The position numbers and the translations under genes are program-made. Below, piece by piece: positions 43,172-53,057 of a stretch of DNA of 64,000 nt. The stretch comes from an uncultured Latescibacterota bacterium (GTDB lineage Bacteria; Latescibacterota; UBA2968; UBA8231). The stretch lies in contig OX638377.1 of assembly GCA_951813615.1 (NCBI GenBank), positions 1,984,001 to 2,048,000 of the forward strand, written 5' to 3'. Below the pieces are notes generated by a model, which made no database searches, had not been told where the DNA came from, and was given only the letters and a program-made list of their open reading frames with translations. Position 1 is the stretch's first letter; every line of letters starts with the position of its first letter.

Positions 43172-44908
43172 GTGAATTTCATCCGCCAGTTCTATCGCCT
43201 CGTCTATCCCCAACGCACTCTCCTAGCCTTGACCATCGGCTGCGGATTCCTCTTTGTCGCCGCGAATCTGCTGCCGCCCTTAGTCATCCGCCGCCTCATT
43301 CAATGGCTCACTGAAGGGGGTGGCTCCTCGGCTGGTCTGTTGGAGCTGTCCCTCTTGCTGCTGGGCTCTTACCTGATCCGGGGCTTGGTGCGCTATGGGT
43401 ACGGCCTGTACTCGCACGTGGCTGCCTATCAAGTCATGCACCGGCTTATGATTCGGGTGTACCGCCATTTGCAACGGATGCCGCACCGCTTTTTCCACCA
43501 GCGCCGCACCGGCGATCTCATGTCTCGCTCCATCAACGACGTGGAGACTGTGGAGGACTTTATTGCCCACGGCATTCCCGAGACCTTCATCGCCATAGTC
43601 ATTCCCGGTGCCATGTTGACCGTGCTGTTCATCCTCGACGCCCGCCTCGCGCTCATCGCGCTGCTGCCCATTCCACTGACCGCCTTCCTCGTCTTTCGCT
43701 ACGTCTCGCGGGTGCGGGGCATGTGGGCTGGAGTGCGGGGAGGCTTGGGCGAGTTGGTGGCTCAGGTGCAGGACTACCTCTCCGGCGTCTCGGTCATCAA
43801 ATCGTTTGTCCAGGAAGAGCGCTGCGCCCGCAGCATCGAGGCCCGCAGCCAGACCTTCCGCGACCGCATGATCGACGCCAACAAGATCTCGATTATTCCT
43901 TCCGGCCTAATCGAAGGAGCCGGCGGGGTAGGCGTGGTGCTGGTGATCTGGGTGGGGGGCACTGATGCGCTGCAAGGCGGCATTTCCGTGGCGGACCTCT
44001 TTGTTTTTATCGCTTATATGGCGCATATCTACGAGCCGTTCCTGCGCTTGGCCTCCATCAACGATGTGCTGCAGAAAGCGGCTTCCAGCACCGAGCGGGT
44101 CTTCGCCTTGCTGGCGCAAAAACCTACTATCGTTGACGCGCCCAATGCCGTGGCTCCAGCCCATTTGGATTGGTCCGTGCGCTTCGATTGTCTCACTTTT
44201 GGCTACGAGGCAGACCAGCCCGTGTTGCACGATATTGATTTCCAGGTAGAAGCCGGACAGGTGGTGGCCTTGGTCGGCCCCACGGGTGCTGGCAAGAGTA
44301 CCATTGCCGCCTTGGTGCCGCGCTACTACGACCCGCAAAAGGGCCAAGTCCAACTCGGGGGCCGCGATGTGCGGAGCCTGCCGTTGGATTATCTGCGCGG
44401 CCACATCGCCTCCGTCCCGCAAGATATTTTTCTCTTCCACGGCACCGTGCGCGACAACATCCTCTTTGGCCGCCCCGAAGCCAGCCAAGCCGACATGGAG
44501 GAAGCGGCCCGAGCGGCCAATGCCGAGGAATTCATCCGCGATCTGCCCGAAGGCTATAACACCTTGATCGGCGAGCGCGGCGTGCGCCTGTCGGGCGGGC
44601 AAAAGCAGCGTCTCTCCATTGCCCGCGCCTTGCTCAAAAACGCCCCGGTGCTGCTCCTCGACGAGGCCACTTCCTCCGTGGATACGGCAACTGAGGTCCT
44701 CATCCAAGAAGCTATCCAGCGGCTCATATACAATCGCACCACCCTGGTCATTGCCCACCGCCTGTCCACTGTGCGCCGGGCCGATCTCATCTTGGTACTG
44801 GACCAAGGCCGCATTGTCGAGCGCGGCACCCACCAAGATTTGCTGGCCCGAGATGGTTTATACGCCCGCATGGTCCAGGCCCAGGAGCTAGCCGACGCGC
44901 TGGTTTAA
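43172..44908 (+). CDS. ABC transporter, MsbA-like half-exporter (membrane plus ATPase domain)
   Basis: A 578-residue exporter. Six membrane helices lie in the first 310 or so residues; the ATPase domain has Walker A GPTGAGKST (Lys375), Q-loop SVPQDIF, signature LSGGQKQR near 473, Walker B VLLLDEATS (Asp497, Glu498) and the H-loop IAHRLS. It would act as a homodimer on lipids, drugs or peptides. The GTG start has no clear ribosome-binding site, and it follows the phosphodiesterase by 33 bases, so coupling is likely. Confidence 0.93.
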   Translation: MNFIRQFYRLVYPQRTLLALTIGCGFLFVAANLLPPLVIRRLIQWLTEGGGSSAGLLELSLLLLGSYLIRGLVRYGYGLYSHVAAYQVMHRLMIRVYRHLQRMPHRFFHQRRTGDLMSRSINDVETVEDFIAHGIPETFIAIVIPGAMLTVLFILDARLALIALLPIPLTAFLVFRYVSRVRGMWAGVRGGLGELVAQVQDYLSGVSVIKSFVQEERCARSIEARSQTFRDRMIDANKISIIPSGLIEGAGGVGVVLVIWVGGTDALQGGISVADLFVFIAYMAHIYEPFLRLASINDVLQKAASSTERVFALLAQKPTIVDAPNAVAPAHLDWSVRFDCLTFGYEADQPVLHDIDFQVEAGQVVALVGPTGAGKSTIAALVPRYYDPQKGQVQLGGRDVRSLPLDYLRGHIASVPQDIFLFHGTVRDNILFGRPEASQADMEEAARAANAEEFIRDLPEGYNTLIGERGVRLSGGQKQRLSIARALLKNAPVLLLDEATSSVDTATEVLIQEAIQRLIYNRTTLVIAHRLSTVRRADLILVLDQGRIVERGTHQDLLARDGLYARMVQAQELADALV

Positions 44909-44917
44909 AACTGGCTG

Positions 44918-44953
44918 CTCAAACTTTACTGGCGAGGATGCGGTCGATTACGG
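44918..44953 (-). pseudogene. 36-base remnant of a serine hydrolase 3' end
   Basis: Matches 53387-53422 at 35 of 36 bases. On the minus strand it encodes VIDRILASKV and a stop, the C-terminus of the serine hydrolase at 53388-54530 (VIDRILASEV). The homology ends abruptly at both sides, so only the tail of a former gene or a recombination scar remains. It lies between the ABC transporter stop and the stop of the secreted protein gene. Confidence 0.75.
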
Positions 44954-44979
44954 TCTAAAGACTCAAAGGTAAGGGTGGG

Positions 44980-47316
44980 TCAATAGGCAACGGCGACGGT
45001 GCGCAAGGTGGTGTCTACGCCCGCGTCGGCACCTAGGTCTATGCGATAGAGATAGGCACCCGGTCGCACAAGGTTTCCAGCCGCATCGCGACCGGTCCAG
45101 CTAAAGACGTAGGTTGCGCCTTGTACAGTCGGTGGTGGGAGTTCTGATACTGGGCGTCCGGCTAGATCGTAGATCAGCACCCGGGGCGTCTGCTTCGTCA
45201 CCTTGAAGGCGACGAAGCGAATCTGGACCTCATCGTTGGCACCGTCGCCGTTGGGGGTCAGCACGGGGGAGGAAAGCGAGAGCTCGTCGATGAGCTGGGT
45301 GGCGTCTGCTAGGGTGGGTAACATGACTATATTGGCACGGCGCGTTTCCGCCTCGACCGATTGCCACAAGTCGGGCCGTTCGCTCGAACCCAGATCTAGG
45401 CCGAAGAGCGTGGCGTTTTGCACTACGCGGGTGGTGAAACTGACCTCGACTGAGTCGGATGTAACGGCGAAGGGCAGGCCGATGTACAGGGAGTCGGCGC
45501 GGATGTCGACAAAGGATGGCTCGACGGTCACGCCGCCTATTTGCACATCAATGTCTGATGCCGCAGCAGACAGATCAAAGCGCATCAGGTCGAACCCCGA
45601 GTCCTCGGGGTTGCTTGTGGGCAAGACCGAATAGGTGAAGCGGGTGTCCTCGTTGGGCTGGGCGGTTCTGGGCTCGATGCGGCCGAGTACGCCCAGCAAG
45701 AGCGCGTCCTCATACTCAATGGATAGTGCGGAGACTTCGGGTGCTACTTGCGGATCGTCTGTCGAGAGGATCATCTCCAACTGCATAAAGCGGCGCGGGC
45801 TCTGCGATTTGAAGGCTTCGCCGGAAAAAGTATATTCCTCGCTCCACTCGTCCCAGTCTTCGCTTACTACAACGGTTGTATCGACCGGTCCTCTGAGGAC
45901 TTTCGGTGAACTGAGCCATTTTTCTTCTGTAACAATCTCACCGATCTTGTTGTGAAAAGTATAGACTGCGCCTTGGGTATTGCCCGAGCGCGAACGCAGT
46001 TCGATGTGCGTTCCGGAGGGAAGATCGGCGTCCCATGAAAGGTTGCTGATGACTTTCGGGCGTCCATCACCTGCGGCTTCTCCAAGGTTGATGAAGGGGG
46101 AGCGCAGAACGACTTGGGCGGGATATCCTGAAGAAAATAGCATCATCTCGGACCAACGCGAACTCCAGCCCTGAGTCGTATGGGGGTGCCAAAACAGATA
46201 GCGGATTGGGCGCGGTTTGAAAGAATAGCGCAGATAGCGCAGGGGTGCGAGGTCGGGTTGCACGATGAGGGGGGTGAAGTCGAAGGCTGCGGGAGTGGGT
46301 AGCTCTGAACTAATTAGCCGCGTGCCATCCGAATGCAAGAAGTTGAATCCCCGAGGCGCGCTGGCCAGACTACCGACAGTACCCTCGCGGGGGCTGAGCG
46401 TGTAGATGAAGAGGCCGTCGAGCCAGAACGTGGCACCGAGGTCGATGTAAAACCAAGTGCCCTGTTCCTGCCAGGAGCGGACCCTTCCTTCATAGGCGAC
46501 GGGAATGATAGCGTTGCCGGTATTCATGTCGGCGTCGAGAATATCTTCGTTGCCGCGGGCGGTGAGCCCGTCTATGACGGTGCCTCGGCGCAGCGTATCT
46601 ATGCTTATATTGTCGCCGACGGCGATGACCTCGATCTCCGCTAGGGCACCTTCAGGATCGATGGCTTCGACATTGAAGTTGACATATTGGACGAGACGGA
46701 ACTGGGCGATGTCAGCGGATTCGATATCGAGGTTGGGATCGACGACCTGAGCGCTGTCTTGTAGGTCGAATGAAAGGGGGATGACGATGGAAGTGTCTTG
46801 GTTGGGCTGGGTAGTGAGATAGACTGGCCGGTAGAGGAATACGTCTTTCAGTGGATCGGAGGTTATGCCGGTGGCGGTGAAAACCGTGAACTGACGGAAA
46901 GGTCTGGCACCATCTTGGTCGGGAAATTCGAGGCGGATCTCCTTGGCGAGTACGGCGCGGCCGAGGTCTATTTGCACAGACCAGTCGTCGAGAGCGTCGC
47001 CGGGAGATGCCTGCCAAAAGGTTGCGGGATCGCCATCGATGATCCGTCCGGCGGCATCCGGATTGCTGCCGGCTTTCCAGACGCCACCTGCTACGTTGTC
47101 GCCCCGCGAGCGGGTAGAATGAGTGAAAAGAGGAGCATTAGTAGTCGCATTGATGTCCTTGCGAAATTTGACTAGTTGCAGTTGGCCTGCGTCTCCGAAC
47201 TCGACTAAACCGTAGGGCATTTCCCAAGTTGACCACGCGGCGGTGTTGTCAAAACGGAGGACCTCGGCACCGATGGGCGTGGTAGAACAGAGGATACAGA
47301 TCAGTAGAGACCGCAC
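44980..47316 (-). CDS. Large secreted protein with discoidin-like and FlgD-like C-terminal domains (paralogue 1)
   Basis: A 778-residue exported protein (signal MRSLLICILCSTTPIGA). Residues about 80-160 (IDGDPATFWQAS..., WSVQIDLGRAVLAKEIRLEF) resemble an F5/8-type C carbohydrate-binding fold, with a second similar block near 270-320. The last 95 residues, starting SSPVLTPNGDGANDEV and continuing VLIYDLAGRPVSEL and WTGRDAAGNLVRPGAYLYRI, form a FlgD-Ig/gliding-type C-terminal domain often linked to type IX-like secretion or surface attachment. GTG start with AAAGGA upstream, 11 bases after the paralogue. Confidence 0.82.
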   Translation of the reverse strand: MRSLLICILCSTTPIGAEVLRFDNTAAWSTWEMPYGLVEFGDAGQLQLVKFRKDINATTNAPLFTHSTRSRGDNVAGGVWKAGSNPDAAGRIIDGDPATFWQASPGDALDDWSVQIDLGRAVLAKEIRLEFPDQDGARPFRQFTVFTATGITSDPLKDVFLYRPVYLTTQPNQDTSIVIPLSFDLQDSAQVVDPNLDIESADIAQFRLVQYVNFNVEAIDPEGALAEIEVIAVGDNISIDTLRRGTVIDGLTARGNEDILDADMNTGNAIIPVAYEGRVRSWQEQGTWFYIDLGATFWLDGLFIYTLSPREGTVGSLASAPRGFNFLHSDGTRLISSELPTPAAFDFTPLIVQPDLAPLRYLRYSFKPRPIRYLFWHPHTTQGWSSRWSEMMLFSSGYPAQVVLRSPFINLGEAAGDGRPKVISNLSWDADLPSGTHIELRSRSGNTQGAVYTFHNKIGEIVTEEKWLSSPKVLRGPVDTTVVVSEDWDEWSEEYTFSGEAFKSQSPRRFMQLEMILSTDDPQVAPEVSALSIEYEDALLLGVLGRIEPRTAQPNEDTRFTYSVLPTSNPEDSGFDLMRFDLSAAASDIDVQIGGVTVEPSFVDIRADSLYIGLPFAVTSDSVEVSFTTRVVQNATLFGLDLGSSERPDLWQSVEAETRRANIVMLPTLADATQLIDELSLSSPVLTPNGDGANDEVQIRFVAFKVTKQTPRVLIYDLAGRPVSELPPPTVQGATYVFSWTGRDAAGNLVRPGAYLYRIDLGADAGVDTTLRTVAVAY

Positions 47317-47327
47317 AGGTTGTTCCT

Positions 47328-49433
47328 TTAGTAGGCGATGCCTAGCGTCAGCAGTTGTTTTGTCTGGGCCATTTCGGTTAGCAGCGAGACGGAGAGCAGG
47401 TAGCAGCCCGGTGACAATAGTTGGCCCGTCTGATCGCGGCCGTCCCAGCCGAGTTGGCGGGATCCCGATCCCTGTAGGCCTTGCTCGATGTAAGCGACTC
47501 GCCGGCCGTCGAGCGCATAAACTTCTAGTGCTACGGGTACTGGGGTGGTGAGGCGGAACAAGGAATAGCTGACATCCACCTGGTCGTGGATGCCATCTCC
47601 GTTGGGAGTCAGCACTGGAGTGGAGAGGGTAAGCGATTGGATGAAATCAGGCGACTTACTCGCGGCAGCCAGCACCTGTAGACTGCTTGTCGAGATCGCC
47701 TCGCTAGCATCGCCGGGAGCGATCAGTTGGGGCAGGCTTTCGCTGCTTGCGTTAAATATTTCACCAGTAAAAGTAGCGGCGAGTTCGAAGACTTCGCTGG
47801 CGAATACTACGCGTATGGGAGCATTGTTGGTGCGGGATATTTTTTCGCTTAGATGAATGATCAGGCCGTCTTCTCCTTCTATTACTTGGGCCGGATTGAT
47901 TGTGGCGAACGGCGAGCCCATTGCTAGGCTGCGGAAGATGGCTTTGCTGCCTGTGTGGATCCGCAGTGCGTCGAAGCCTAATTGGGTCCCATCGTCGAAT
48001 TCGGCGCGAACTTCGTAAACGAATTCGGTCTGTTGACCCAATTCCACTTCGGTGATACCCCGCGTTGGTTGCAGATCGTCAAGCTTAGCCACTTCGGCGT
48101 AAACTGCATCGGCCAAGAGCGGGGCCGTCTCGATCCACAGCGAGTCGAGACGTATCCATGCGTCGAAGTCCCTACTCTCCAATGCGAGATTGAATTGCAG
48201 GTGCGATCCACTCCTGAGTCTGAGATCTCCTCCAGATTCGGTAAAAGGTACCGACCAGAAAGACCAATTATCACTATCGTAACCGACCGGGGCGCGTAGG
48301 CCGGGTTGGGGTTCGCGGTTGAACGGCGGCGTGAGCGCTTCATAGTCTTCGCGCGACACTTCTTTTTCGCGGCCGAGATCGGTGAATTCGTTGTAAGTCG
48401 CGGGATCGCCGTCGCGGCCGACGCGGACTTCGGCCCTGAGCCAGACCGCAGCGTCGGGAGCCTCCACTGCCACTCCGTCTTCTAGGCGCAGCGCTGTGGC
48501 CGACCAATGTAGGCGGCCGAAGTTGACGACCTCGCCGAGATCGATGATTTGGCTGAGGTAGACGGCCCTTTGCGGCACGCCTTGGGCGAATATTTCAAAA
48601 CCGCCGATCGAGCCTTTTAGCGCTTGCGCTTGTACTCCCTCGCTGCCGCAGTCTTGGCAAGTGCTGACCGCCTCTTCATCGACCACCGAGAATTGTCGCC
48701 GCCAGCGGAAGTAACGCACGTACTGCCGTGGGAAGTCGACGTGGACAGTGGGATCGAGGTTTTCGGCCACGTTGGCTATCATCTGCTGAAAGGGTTCGTA
48801 GCCGTCAAATTGCCAAGATTCTGGACAGTTGCCCGGAAGCCAGATCCCGACGTTGTTGATGCAGAAATCCTCGCCACCAAACTTGCTGGCAGGTCCGACT
48901 ATAGCCGGCTCCGATTCGTCGCCAATGGAGATGTCGAAAGCCGGGGTGGCATCGATGTTCAGTGGGGTGCCATCGGAGCGAAAACCTTGGGAAGGTGTAA
49001 AGAATCCGAACCGCAAAGCGGGGATCGGCACGGCGGTATCGAAGGTGTAGAACAGATCCTTTATTCCTTCCGAGCGAGGTGCGTTGTAGGTGGTGGAGTC
49101 TGCGTCGACTAGGAAGACGCCACTCTGAGTCGGGTCGCCTCCCCTGCCATTCCACCGCTTCCAAACGCGCGGCATATAGCCATCGACATAGCTGAGATTT
49201 CTCACGCCGGGAACGCGCCAGAACTGCCAGTTTTCCAGCAGGGGAAGGAGGTTTTGGTCTGGCTGTAGATAGAGCGGTTGGATCGAACCGGGGGCGTTGG
49301 CAAAATCGACCAAAATCTGCAGGGAGTCGCCTTGGTCCCAAGCTAGGCCGCTGCCACCGATCTGCCACTTTTCAATCTGAGCGTGGCTGACCGTGGCCGC
49401 GAGGACCAGGACCAAGAGCCAAGTACCGCGCAT
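47328..49433 (-). CDS. Large secreted protein with FlgD-like C-terminal domain (paralogue 2)
   Basis: A 701-residue exported protein (signal MRGTWLLVLVLAATVSHA). Its layout parallels paralogue 1: discoidin-like segments in the middle and a C-terminal TPVLTPNGDGIHDQVDVSY ... LEVYALDGRRVAYI ... LGWDGRDQTGQLLSPGCYLLSV domain. Both end in hydrophobic residues plus AY (LGIAY here, VAVAY there). The two genes form one minus-strand operon. A cell-surface or secreted binding role, perhaps for carbohydrate, is inferred. Confidence 0.82.
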   Translation of the reverse strand: MRGTWLLVLVLAATVSHAQIEKWQIGGSGLAWDQGDSLQILVDFANAPGSIQPLYLQPDQNLLPLLENWQFWRVPGVRNLSYVDGYMPRVWKRWNGRGGDPTQSGVFLVDADSTTYNAPRSEGIKDLFYTFDTAVPIPALRFGFFTPSQGFRSDGTPLNIDATPAFDISIGDESEPAIVGPASKFGGEDFCINNVGIWLPGNCPESWQFDGYEPFQQMIANVAENLDPTVHVDFPRQYVRYFRWRRQFSVVDEEAVSTCQDCGSEGVQAQALKGSIGGFEIFAQGVPQRAVYLSQIIDLGEVVNFGRLHWSATALRLEDGVAVEAPDAAVWLRAEVRVGRDGDPATYNEFTDLGREKEVSREDYEALTPPFNREPQPGLRAPVGYDSDNWSFWSVPFTESGGDLRLRSGSHLQFNLALESRDFDAWIRLDSLWIETAPLLADAVYAEVAKLDDLQPTRGITEVELGQQTEFVYEVRAEFDDGTQLGFDALRIHTGSKAIFRSLAMGSPFATINPAQVIEGEDGLIIHLSEKISRTNNAPIRVVFASEVFELAATFTGEIFNASSESLPQLIAPGDASEAISTSSLQVLAAASKSPDFIQSLTLSTPVLTPNGDGIHDQVDVSYSLFRLTTPVPVALEVYALDGRRVAYIEQGLQGSGSRQLGWDGRDQTGQLLSPGCYLLSVSLLTEMAQTKQLLTLGIAY

Positions 49434-49466
49434 TGGACTGTACCTTCGCTATGAGTAACACTAACG

Positions 49467-49495
49467 ATAATATAGAAGGGAGAAGGTCAGCACAA
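49467..49495 (-). promoter_or_regulatory. Possible sigma70-like promoter of the secreted-paralogue operon
   Basis: On the minus strand TTGTGC (49490-49495) and TATTAT (49467-49472) are separated by 17 bases. The ATG at 49433 would be about 25 bases from the predicted start of transcription, and GAAGG precedes it. Confidence 0.4.
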
Positions 49496-49542
49496 AGCAA
49501 TAACTGAGCAGTCAACAGTCCCATCCTGAGAAGTGCCTTCTG

Positions 49543-50808
49543 CTATGACAGCAAGCCGTCCGGTTCGTCCGCATGATTGTCGCGCTGCCTAAAACAAAGC
49601 CAAAAAATCGCTGCGCCAGAGGCAGTTAAGAATCCTGCTGCAAGAAATAGAGCGCGATAGCCCACCGCTTCAATCACATAACCTCCACCTAGCGATACGC
49701 CAGCATAACCAAAGCCGGTCATGGTGGCCGCTGCTCCGGCCATGGCGGTCCGCCAGCGCAGTGGCATCATTTCCTGTTGGAAAACGGTAAAGGCCGGTCG
49801 GCGGACCCCCGCCAGGCACATCGTGCCCATAAGGCATAAACCGGCAATGGCCCAATGGGGAATTAAAGCGAGGGGGACCAATATCAGGGCCGAGCACAAA
49901 ACCGCTCCATTGAACGTGCGGGTACGACCAAAACGCTGCACTAGAAAGGGCATCATGAGGGCGGCGGGAATGGCGAGTAATTGTCCCGAGGCGGCCAACG
50001 TGCCAATTAAGGCGGTGCTCGCATTTAATGCATCATCTAGATAGACATTTAAGAAAGTGCGAACTGCCCCTTCACTGGCGGTATAAAGAAATGCAATAAA
50101 AGAGAGTAGCAGGATGAGCTTCAGCGGCAAGGGAGCGGCATCCGTTGGCGTGTCCTCTTGGTGGTCGTGGCGGGCCTCTTGACTCGTCGCCACAAGGGCA
50201 AACACGCCCGGGGTAAGTAGCAGGGAAGCAACGAGCAATGTGTGCCGATAGGGGGTGGGATGGTCGAGGGAAAGTTGTAAGAGGCTGGCAAAGCCGCCCG
50301 GTAGGAAACCCCCGACCAAACTGCCAGCGAAACCCGCTAGGGGAAAGAGAGCGGCTTGGAGCGAGAATACGTGGTGGCGCTGGGCGGCGCTGGAGACTGC
50401 CATCAAATAGGGATAGCCGTTGACGATATACAGCGAGATGCCGAGTAAGCCGAGGGAGTTCATGCTGAGAATGAAGCTTTGCTGGTGGATAGCAGGGACG
50501 AACTCAGCTTGGGAAAGCAGCGCATGGCCGACAATGGCCAAGCCAAGGCCGAGGATCATGGTGCGGCGATTGCCCCAACGGCTGCCGAGGAAACTGCTCG
50601 GTAGGCTGGATAGGGCAAAGGCTAAGCCACCGACGGCGTTGACCTGGCCGACGAATGCGGGACCGTAGCCTAGCCGCAGCAAATATAAATTGAATAATAG
50701 AGAGTAAATGCCGCTGAACAGGCAAAATCCAACTAGCCCAGAAGCGAATAGATACAGGTGTATGTCGCGATTGAAATGGCGAATTGTTCGCAGATATTGG
50801 TCTGACAT
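49543..50808 (-). CDS. Major facilitator superfamily transporter
   Basis: A 421-residue protein with about twelve hydrophobic helices in two halves separated by a charged loop near residues 205-220 (ATSQEARHDHQEDTP). FLGSRWGNRRTMILGLGLA is the MFS loop 2-3 motif and LVQRFGRTRTF its equivalent in the second half. Substrate unknown. No clear ribosome-binding site. It lies downstream of typA on the same strand, 71 bases away. Confidence 0.88.
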   Translation of the reverse strand: MSDQYLRTIRHFNRDIHLYLFASGLVGFCLFSGIYSLLFNLYLLRLGYGPAFVGQVNAVGGLAFALSSLPSSFLGSRWGNRRTMILGLGLAIVGHALLSQAEFVPAIHQQSFILSMNSLGLLGISLYIVNGYPYLMAVSSAAQRHHVFSLQAALFPLAGFAGSLVGGFLPGGFASLLQLSLDHPTPYRHTLLVASLLLTPGVFALVATSQEARHDHQEDTPTDAAPLPLKLILLLSFIAFLYTASEGAVRTFLNVYLDDALNASTALIGTLAASGQLLAIPAALMMPFLVQRFGRTRTFNGAVLCSALILVPLALIPHWAIAGLCLMGTMCLAGVRRPAFTVFQQEMMPLRWRTAMAGAAATMTGFGYAGVSLGGGYVIEAVGYRALFLAAGFLTASGAAIFWLCFRQRDNHADEPDGLLS

Positions 50809-50879
50809 ACTGCGGGCTTATGGATCGGGGGCAATGGAGCTAACGGGCCTGAACTTTCTTCCTTTTTCCGTTCGGCGTC

Positions 50880-52778
50880 CTACTTCGAACCGGATACTTC
50901 GGACATGGGTCTTTCTTCTTTTTTGGCGTTTTTTTCGGCGCGGTAGCGCAGGCTGTGTTGTAGTTCCCTCTTGCGCACGCGCAGGGCCTTGGGCGTCACT
51001 TCCAAGAGCTCGTCGTTGTTCAGATATCCAATTGCCTCGTCAAGCGTTAGAATGCGCGGCGGTGAGAGTGAATCCAATATGGCCTTGGGCGAAGTGCGGT
51101 GGCCCGTCAGGTGTTTGGTGCGGCAGACATTGAGGACCAAGTCTTCGTTGCGGATGGTCTCACCGACGACCTGACCGGCATAGACTTCCTCGCCGGGACT
51201 AATAAAAAAAGTGCCGCGCTGCTGTAGATGCTCCAGTGCATAAACACTGGCGGTGCCGCGCTCGTGTGAGATAAGCGAGCCGTGTTCCTGCACGTCGATC
51301 TCCCCAGCTACCGGCTCGTAATCGTGGAAGAGCGTGTTGAAGGTGCCCGTACCGCGCGTGGTATTTAAGTAGGGCTGGCGAAACCCGAGCATACCGCGGG
51401 TGGGAACGAAGAATTCGGCATAGACTACGCCGTCATCGCCGTGACGGATGTCCTGTAGCCGCCCGCGCCTTTTGCCGAGTATTTCGCTAACAGGCCCTAA
51501 GTACTCGGCAAGCACCTCGATAAAGACCAGCTCAACAGGTTCGAGGAGCCCCTGTGTACTCGGGCGAAAGATGACCTCGGGATTGCTCACCGCTAGCTCG
51601 TAGCCCTCGCGCCGCATTGTTTCGATCAGGATGGCTAGGTGCAACTCGCCGCGGCCAGACACGACGAACTCGCCCGAACGCTCCAAGTCCTCCACGCGCA
51701 GCGCGACATTGCTCTCTAGCTCGTCGAAGAGCCGTTTGCGGAGTTCGCGGCTGGTTACGAAGCGGCCATCGCGCCCGGAGAAGGGGCTGTCGTTGACCTT
51801 GAAGAGCATGCGTACTGTAGGCTCTTCGACTTTGATCGGTGGCAGCGCCATGGGTCGGGCCGGGCAGGTCAGCGTATCGCCGATACCGACGGCGGGTACG
51901 CCGGAGACAGCGACGATATTGCCGGCGTGGACTTGCGCGACCGGCTCGCGTTTGAGGTTGCGGAAGACGAAAACCTGTCCGACCGTGGCCGGCTGCATCT
52001 CGCCTGCGGCGTTGATGTGGACAATGGCCTGACCAGCGGCCAGCGAACCACTGCTCAAACGGCCAATGGCGATCTTGCCGACATACGAGCTGTGCTCCAA
52101 GGTTGTAACCAATAATTGCGGCGGACCGTCTATTGCGATCTGCGGTGGCGGGAGATGGCCGATGATTGCATCGAATAAGGGGACTAGATTTTCAGCTAGC
52201 TGATCGGGTGCGAGTCCGGCGCGGCCCTCTAAGGCCCGAGTGTACACCACGGGGAAGTCGGCCTGTTCGTCGTTGGCTCCGAGGTCGATAAAAAGATCAA
52301 AGGTGGCGTCGATCACTGCGTCGGGGCGGGCGGCGGGCCGGTCGATCTTGTTGACGACGACGATGGCCTTGTGCCCGCGCTCTAGCGCTTGCTTGAGGAC
52401 GAAGCGCGTCTGCGGCATCGGCCCTTCGACGGCGTCAATGAGCAACACCACGCCATCGACCATATTCATAATGCGCTCGACTTCACCACCGAAGTCGGTG
52501 TGGCCGGGGGTATCGACGATATTGATGGTCGTGCCGTTGTAGATAATGCCCGTGTTCTTGGCCAAGATCGTGATGCCGCGCTCGCGCTCGAGATCGTTGG
52601 AGTCGAGGACGCGTTCGGCGACTTGCTGGTGTGCCTCAAAGACATTGCTCTGTTTGAGCATACCGTCGACTAGGGTGGTTTTACCATGGTCAACGTGGGC
52701 GATAATGGCCACATTGCGGATATCGGTGCGGTGCACCGTTTGCACTGCGTCTTGCGTTGCGGATTCGGGTTGGGTCAT
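50880..52778 (-). CDS. typA: Ribosome-associated GTPase TypA/BipA
   Basis: Translation-factor GTPase of the EF-G family that binds ribosomes and aids assembly and stress or low-temperature growth. The 632 residues include G1 AHVDHGKTT near 27-35, switch region [13 protein letters not shown]3 [15 protein letters not shown]4 NKIDRP, and the TypA-specific C-terminal domain ([41 protein letters not shown]). A highly lysine/arginine-rich tail (KKEERP) is present. The upstream hairpin at 52805-52837 separates it from the toxin-antitoxin remnant. Confidence 0.97.
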   Translation of the reverse strand: MTQPESATQDAVQTVHRTDIRNVAIIAHVDHGKTTLVDGMLKQSNVFEAHQQVAERVLDSNDLERERGITILAKNTGIIYNGTTINIVDTPGHTDFGGEVERIMNMVDGVVLLIDAVEGPMPQTRFVLKQALERGHKAIVVVNKIDRPAARPDAVIDATFDLFIDLGANDEQADFPVVYTRALEGRAGLAPDQLAENLVPLFDAIIGHLPPPQIAIDGPPQLLVTTLEHSSYVGKIAIGRLSSGSLAAGQAIVHINAAGEMQPATVGQVFVFRNLKREPVAQVHAGNIVAVSGVPAVGIGDTLTCPARPMALPPIKVEEPTVRMLFKVNDSPFSGRDGRFVTSRELRKRLFDELESNVALRVEDLERSGEFVVSGRGELHLAILIETMRREGYELAVSNPEVIFRPSTQGLLEPVELVFIEVLAEYLGPVSEILGKRRGRLQDIRHGDDGVVYAEFFVPTRGMLGFRQPYLNTTRGTGTFNTLFHDYEPVAGEIDVQEHGSLISHERGTASVYALEHLQQRGTFFISPGEEVYAGQVVGETIRNEDLVLNVCRTKHLTGHRTSPKAILDSLSPPRILTLDEAIGYLNNDELLEVTPKALRVRKRELQHSLRYRAEKNAKKEERPMSEVSGSK

Positions 52779-52804
52779 GGATTCTCTTAGGATTGAAAAG
52801 GAAA

Positions 52805-52837
52805 GGGGGCCGCGCTGTGGCTTGCTGCGCGGCCCCC
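52805..52837. terminator. GC-rich hairpin between typA and the toxin-antitoxin remnant
   Basis: GGGGGCCGCGC (52805-52815) pairs perfectly with GCGCGGCCCCC (52827-52837), an 11-base-pair stem with an 11-base loop. TTTT follows on the plus strand and CTTTCCTTTT on the minus strand, so it could stop transcripts both ways. On the minus strand it would isolate typA from the module upstream. The typA promoter must then lie in the roughly 25 bases between hairpin and ATG or read through. Confidence 0.7.
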
Positions 52838-52892
52838 TTTTATGGTCGCCGCACGAGCTAACTCTACGCGGCGGATTCGCTGAGCGTTTAGT

Positions 52893-53057
52893 CTAATCGA
52901 TTTGGAAGCTGTCTAATTTTTTATAAGACAATGCCTTAGAGTAAATTAGGGTGCTTTTAATTATTGGGCAAATAGTCAGACAGACGGCGGGTCTTACTTT
53001 GGCAGTTGATAGATCATCGAAAGGGAAGGGAACGAGGACGATTTTACCTCTGGTCAT
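52893..53057 (-). pseudogene. Truncated MazF/PemK-type toxin
   Basis: 54 codons from an ATG inside the end of the antitoxin gene. RGKIVLVPFPFDDLSTAKVRPAVCLT is the start of a PemK/MazF-like mRNA interferase (normally about 110 residues). After it the sequence turns AT-rich (19 G+C in one 60-base line, 52921-52980) and encodes a Lys/Ser-rich tail without family features, then stops. The catalytic second half is missing, so the toxin is probably inactive. Confidence 0.7.
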
